From Paraglaciecola sp. L3A3 (GTDB taxonomy: Bacteria; Pseudomonadota; Gammaproteobacteria; Enterobacterales; Alteromonadaceae), in NCBI RefSeq assembly GCF_009796765.1, contig NZ_CP047023.1:4695501-4759500 (forward strand): a DNA stretch of 64,000 bases. The letters run 5' to 3'. Under the pieces are notes generated by a model. It was given only the letters and a program-made list of their open reading frames with translations. It ran no database searches and had not been told where the DNA came from. This document shows positions 61,938 through 64,000 of the stretch, piece by piece (position 1 is the stretch's first letter; each line of letters opens with the position of its first letter). The position numbers and the translations under genes are program-made.

Positions 61938-63477
61938 ATAAAGACCATTTTTGTTGCTGCACATAATTTACGGTTTGGCGCAATAACTTATCTGTAGGTC
62001 TATCTTCCTCTATCAACTGAAAGAACTCCCCAATATCATCTAACATAGTGGCCATTTCAGTTGTCAAAGATTGTTTATCTAATTCATTACTCTGGATACG
62101 TAACCATACCCCTTGCACTGATGCCAACAAAGTAGCCGCAACCACCTGTTCAGTTAACTGTAAGACTCGTAAACAATCTCTAGCAGCAATAGTCCCCATA
62201 CTCACTTTATCTTGATTGTGACATTCAGTAGAGCGAGAAAACACACTGGCTGGCATAGTTAGTTTCAGCGCTTCTGCGGTCCATGCAGAGCAACCAATTT
62301 GAATCGCTTTAAAACCATGGTTGATAAAACGCCTGTCGCCTTTAGCGCCAGACAAATTAGAAGGCAAACCATGATTCATTTTGACATCTACCATAGTGGC
62401 AATTTGTCTGTCAGCTAAGTCAGCCAAATTGGCTACACAGTTTTTTAATGAATCCATCGCCATAGCGATATGACCACCATAAAAATGCCCACCATGTAAA
62501 ACATGCTGACCAATACCATCTATGATTGGGTTATCGTTAGCACTGTTTAGCTCATTGGTAATCATGCTTTCAAACCAAGGTAAACTATCTTGCAACACCC
62601 CAATTATGTGTGGCGCACATCGAATAGAATAACGATCTTGTAGTCGTTGGGAATTACGTGGATGAGTGTGATGATTAAGATCGTTCTGGATCCAAGAGGC
62701 AATTTGGTTTTGACCAGGATGAGGCTTCACACTAAATAAAATATCATCAAAGTGGTTACTGTTACCTTTTAATGCCAAACTAGAAAGCGCGGTAATTCTG
62801 GCCATTAGTTTAGCTAAATAGGTAGCTCGTTCAAAAGCTAAGCAAGCCAAAGCTGTCATCACAGCCGTACCATTCATTATTGCCAAGCCTTCTTTTGGTC
62901 TTAGCTTAATGGGTTTAAGACCGGCCAATTTGAATGCTTCAGAACTTTGCATGATGGTATCTTGGAAATACACATCTCTTTCGCCAATCAAAGCACCTGC
63001 AATATAAGATAATGGTGTTAAATCGCCACTTGCACCAACTGATCCTTCCTGGGGAATAACAGGAATAATGTTCTGATTGAGCATAGCCACTAATAAATTC
63101 AATAAGTCCCAGCTAACTCCCGAGTAACCTTGAGATAATGAAGCTAAACGTGTCGCAAGAATCGCACGACCTTCTTCTATACTGAAAAAGTCACCTAAAC
63201 CACAGCCATGAAAGCGAGTTAAATGAATAGGTAGCTCATCCACTAAAGATAGAGGCACTTCTACGGTACAAGAGTCACCGTAACCCGTAGTCACGCCATA
63301 AATATGCCCATCTTCTTCCAATAATTGATCAAGAAAACGCACACCTTGATCTATTTTATCGGTAAAACTTTTGTCTGTAGACAACTCAACTTGTTGACCC
63401 GTTTTAGCAACTCTCACCACATCTTGTATAGAGAGTTTTTTTGCACCGAAACATAACTTATTCAAGCCTGACTCCAT
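61927..63477 (-). CDS. Aromatic amino acid ammonia-lyase (HAL/PAL/TAL family)
   Basis: 516 aa; forms the MIO cofactor from A149-S150-G151 in GSVGASGDLTPL. Y60-G-V-T-T-G-Y-G contains the catalytic Tyr. The selectivity loop reads F89-H90 (RFHGCGLG). The enzyme deaminates an aromatic amino acid to an aryl-acrylate (cinnamate or coumarate), the starter of the aryl polyene. Normal family length (about 510 aa). Adjacent to the acyltransferase gene upstream (stop and start abut) and overlaps the thioesterase downstream. Confidence 0.9.
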   Translation of the reverse strand: MESGLNKLCFGAKKLSIQDVVRVAKTGQQVELSTDKSFTDKIDQGVRFLDQLLEEDGHIYGVTTGYGDSCTVEVPLSLVDELPIHLTRFHGCGLGDFFSIEEGRAILATRLASLSQGYSGVSWDLLNLLVAMLNQNIIPVIPQEGSVGASGDLTPLSYIAGALIGERDVYFQDTIMQSSEAFKLAGLKPIKLRPKEGLAIMNGTAVMTALACLAFERATYLAKLMARITALSSLALKGNSNHFDDILFSVKPHPGQNQIASWIQNDLNHHTHPRNSQRLQDRYSIRCAPHIIGVLQDSLPWFESMITNELNSANDNPIIDGIGQHVLHGGHFYGGHIAMAMDSLKNCVANLADLADRQIATMVDVKMNHGLPSNLSGAKGDRRFINHGFKAIQIGCSAWTAEALKLTMPASVFSRSTECHNQDKVSMGTIAARDCLRVLQLTEQVVAATLLASVQGVWLRIQSNELDKQSLTTEMATMLDDIGEFFQLIEEDRPTDKLLRQTVNYVQQQKWSLYES

Positions 63478-64000
63478 TTAGCTAACTCCCGCTTTATCTT
63501 TATTTTTCTCTGATTGATTTGAATTATTTGTTTCATTTGCCCGCCAAAAGTCGAAAAAATTATTCCATTGATAAGGTTCTTTTAAACAATAATGACCTAA
63601 TCTCTGGGTATATTTTTCCATTAAACTTTGAAAATACTGCTTTCGTTCTTTACGTTTTACTTTGGTGGGTTGGGCAAAATCTTCAATATAAGTTTGATAC
63701 CGTCCACTTTCAGAGTTTTTTAAACAAGTCATAAAATACACTGGGCACTCCATAATTGTGGCTAAGGCAAAAGGGCCGATCGCAATCGGCGCGGGCTTAG
63801 ATAAAAATGGCACAAAGTTAACACTCTCAGGATTATTCACCGAAGTTCGATCGGCAAATATCACCACTGCTTCACCATCATCAATTTTTTGTTTAAGCAT
63901 GATAGTGTCGTCTGGCCCAAAGTTATTTACATGAATAAAATTAATCGCTGCGTCTGGATTGATACGTTTAAGAAAGTTATTAAAAGAAGGAGCATGTTCA
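63478..64000 (-). CDS. LpxL-type acyltransferase (ApeJ-like), 5' end beyond window
   Basis: The frame is open to the right edge; 173 codons are visible, the first ATG at 63900 is internal. FADRTSVNNPESVNFVPFL and CPVYFMTCLKNSESGRYQTY match the lipid A acyltransferase (LpxL/HtrB) C-terminal half. In aryl-polyene clusters this part is fused to a glycosyltransferase domain (ApeJ) and attaches the polyene or modifies its lipid anchor. Whether the glycosyltransferase half exists cannot be seen. Confidence 0.8.
   Translation of the reverse strand, partial: EHAPSFNNFLKRINPDAAINFIHVNNFGPDDTIMLKQKIDDGEAVVIFADRTSVNNPESVNFVPFLSKPAPIAIGPFALATIMECPVYFMTCLKNSESGRYQTYIEDFAQPTKVKRKERKQYFQSLMEKYTQRLGHYCLKEPYQWNNFFDFWRANETNNSNQSEKNKDKAGVS

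Overview
The window reads as chromosomal DNA of a marine gammaproteobacterium of the Alteromonadales (Paraglaciecola/Glaciecola/Colwellia-like). The grounds are low GC, an alginate-lyase and TonB-receptor locus typical of algal-polysaccharide degraders, and ordinary gammaproteobacterial housekeeping genes (glnK-amtB, mrcB, hrpB, purU, tpm, dsbA). I could not run a phylogeny, so the genus is a guess. No rRNA, tRNA, CRISPR array, prophage or complete insertion sequence was seen.

Region 1 (1-13.8 kb), polysaccharide use. A FadL-type porin runs in from the left edge. It is followed by an Nramp-fold transporter that has lost both metal-binding motifs, a class I mannose-6-phosphate-isomerase-like cupin, a PL17 oligoalginate lyase, a large TonB-dependent receptor, a divergent GH16 lipoprotein and, further on, a GH20 lipoprotein. 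The TonB-receptor/GH16 divergent intergenic region carries two copies of the palindrome TTGGTAATACCAA, and related TTGGT elements precede the transporter gene. This suggests one GntR-type (UxuR/ExuR-like) regulon.

Region 2 (13.9-35.6 kb), housekeeping: a CHASE-PAS hybrid histidine kinase, DsbA, AmtB/GlnK with a sigma-54 promoter, an RpiB-like isomerase, thiopurine methyltransferase, PBP1b, HrpB, ThpR, a serine hydrolase, PurU, an aldo/keto reductase, a PqiA-like protein and a membrane diguanylate cyclase. Three copies of a ~230 bp MITE-like element lie here. Each has inverted termini, and each terminus supplies or overlaps the stop codon of the neighbouring gene.

Region 3 (35.6 kb to the right edge), an aryl-polyene plus dialkylresorcinol (flexirubin-type pigment) gene cluster that continues beyond the window. 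The minus-strand core operon holds acyltransferase, aromatic ammonia-lyase, thioesterase, FAD enzyme, ApeO-, ApeP-, ApeQ- and ApeR-type proteins. A second minus block holds a phosphopantetheinyl transferase, a catalytically dead ketosynthase and two ACPs. A plus-strand block holds acyltransferase, ApeG-like, LolA, MMPL and DUF3261 proteins. A second plus-strand block holds an ABC exporter, a third ACP, a ketosynthase and a dead ketosynthase. The dar-type genes (DarA-like, DarB-like, a 133-aa protein and a BtrH-like acyltransferase) follow. The logical flow is aromatic amino acid -> aryl-acrylic starter -> ACP-bound aryl polyene -> transfer by a BtrH-like or LpxL-like acyltransferase -> export through MMPL/LolA-type proteins. 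The starter AMP-ligase (ApeH) and ApeI dehydratase are not in the window and may lie beyond the right edge.

Most notable: the third ACP and the DarA-like gene each carry two single-base frameshifts, and both lie around an FRG-domain gene that is bracketed by inverted dispersed repeats in the middle of the cluster. Either this sub-locus is decaying after an insertion, or the assembly has clustered indel errors here; the raw reads would decide.
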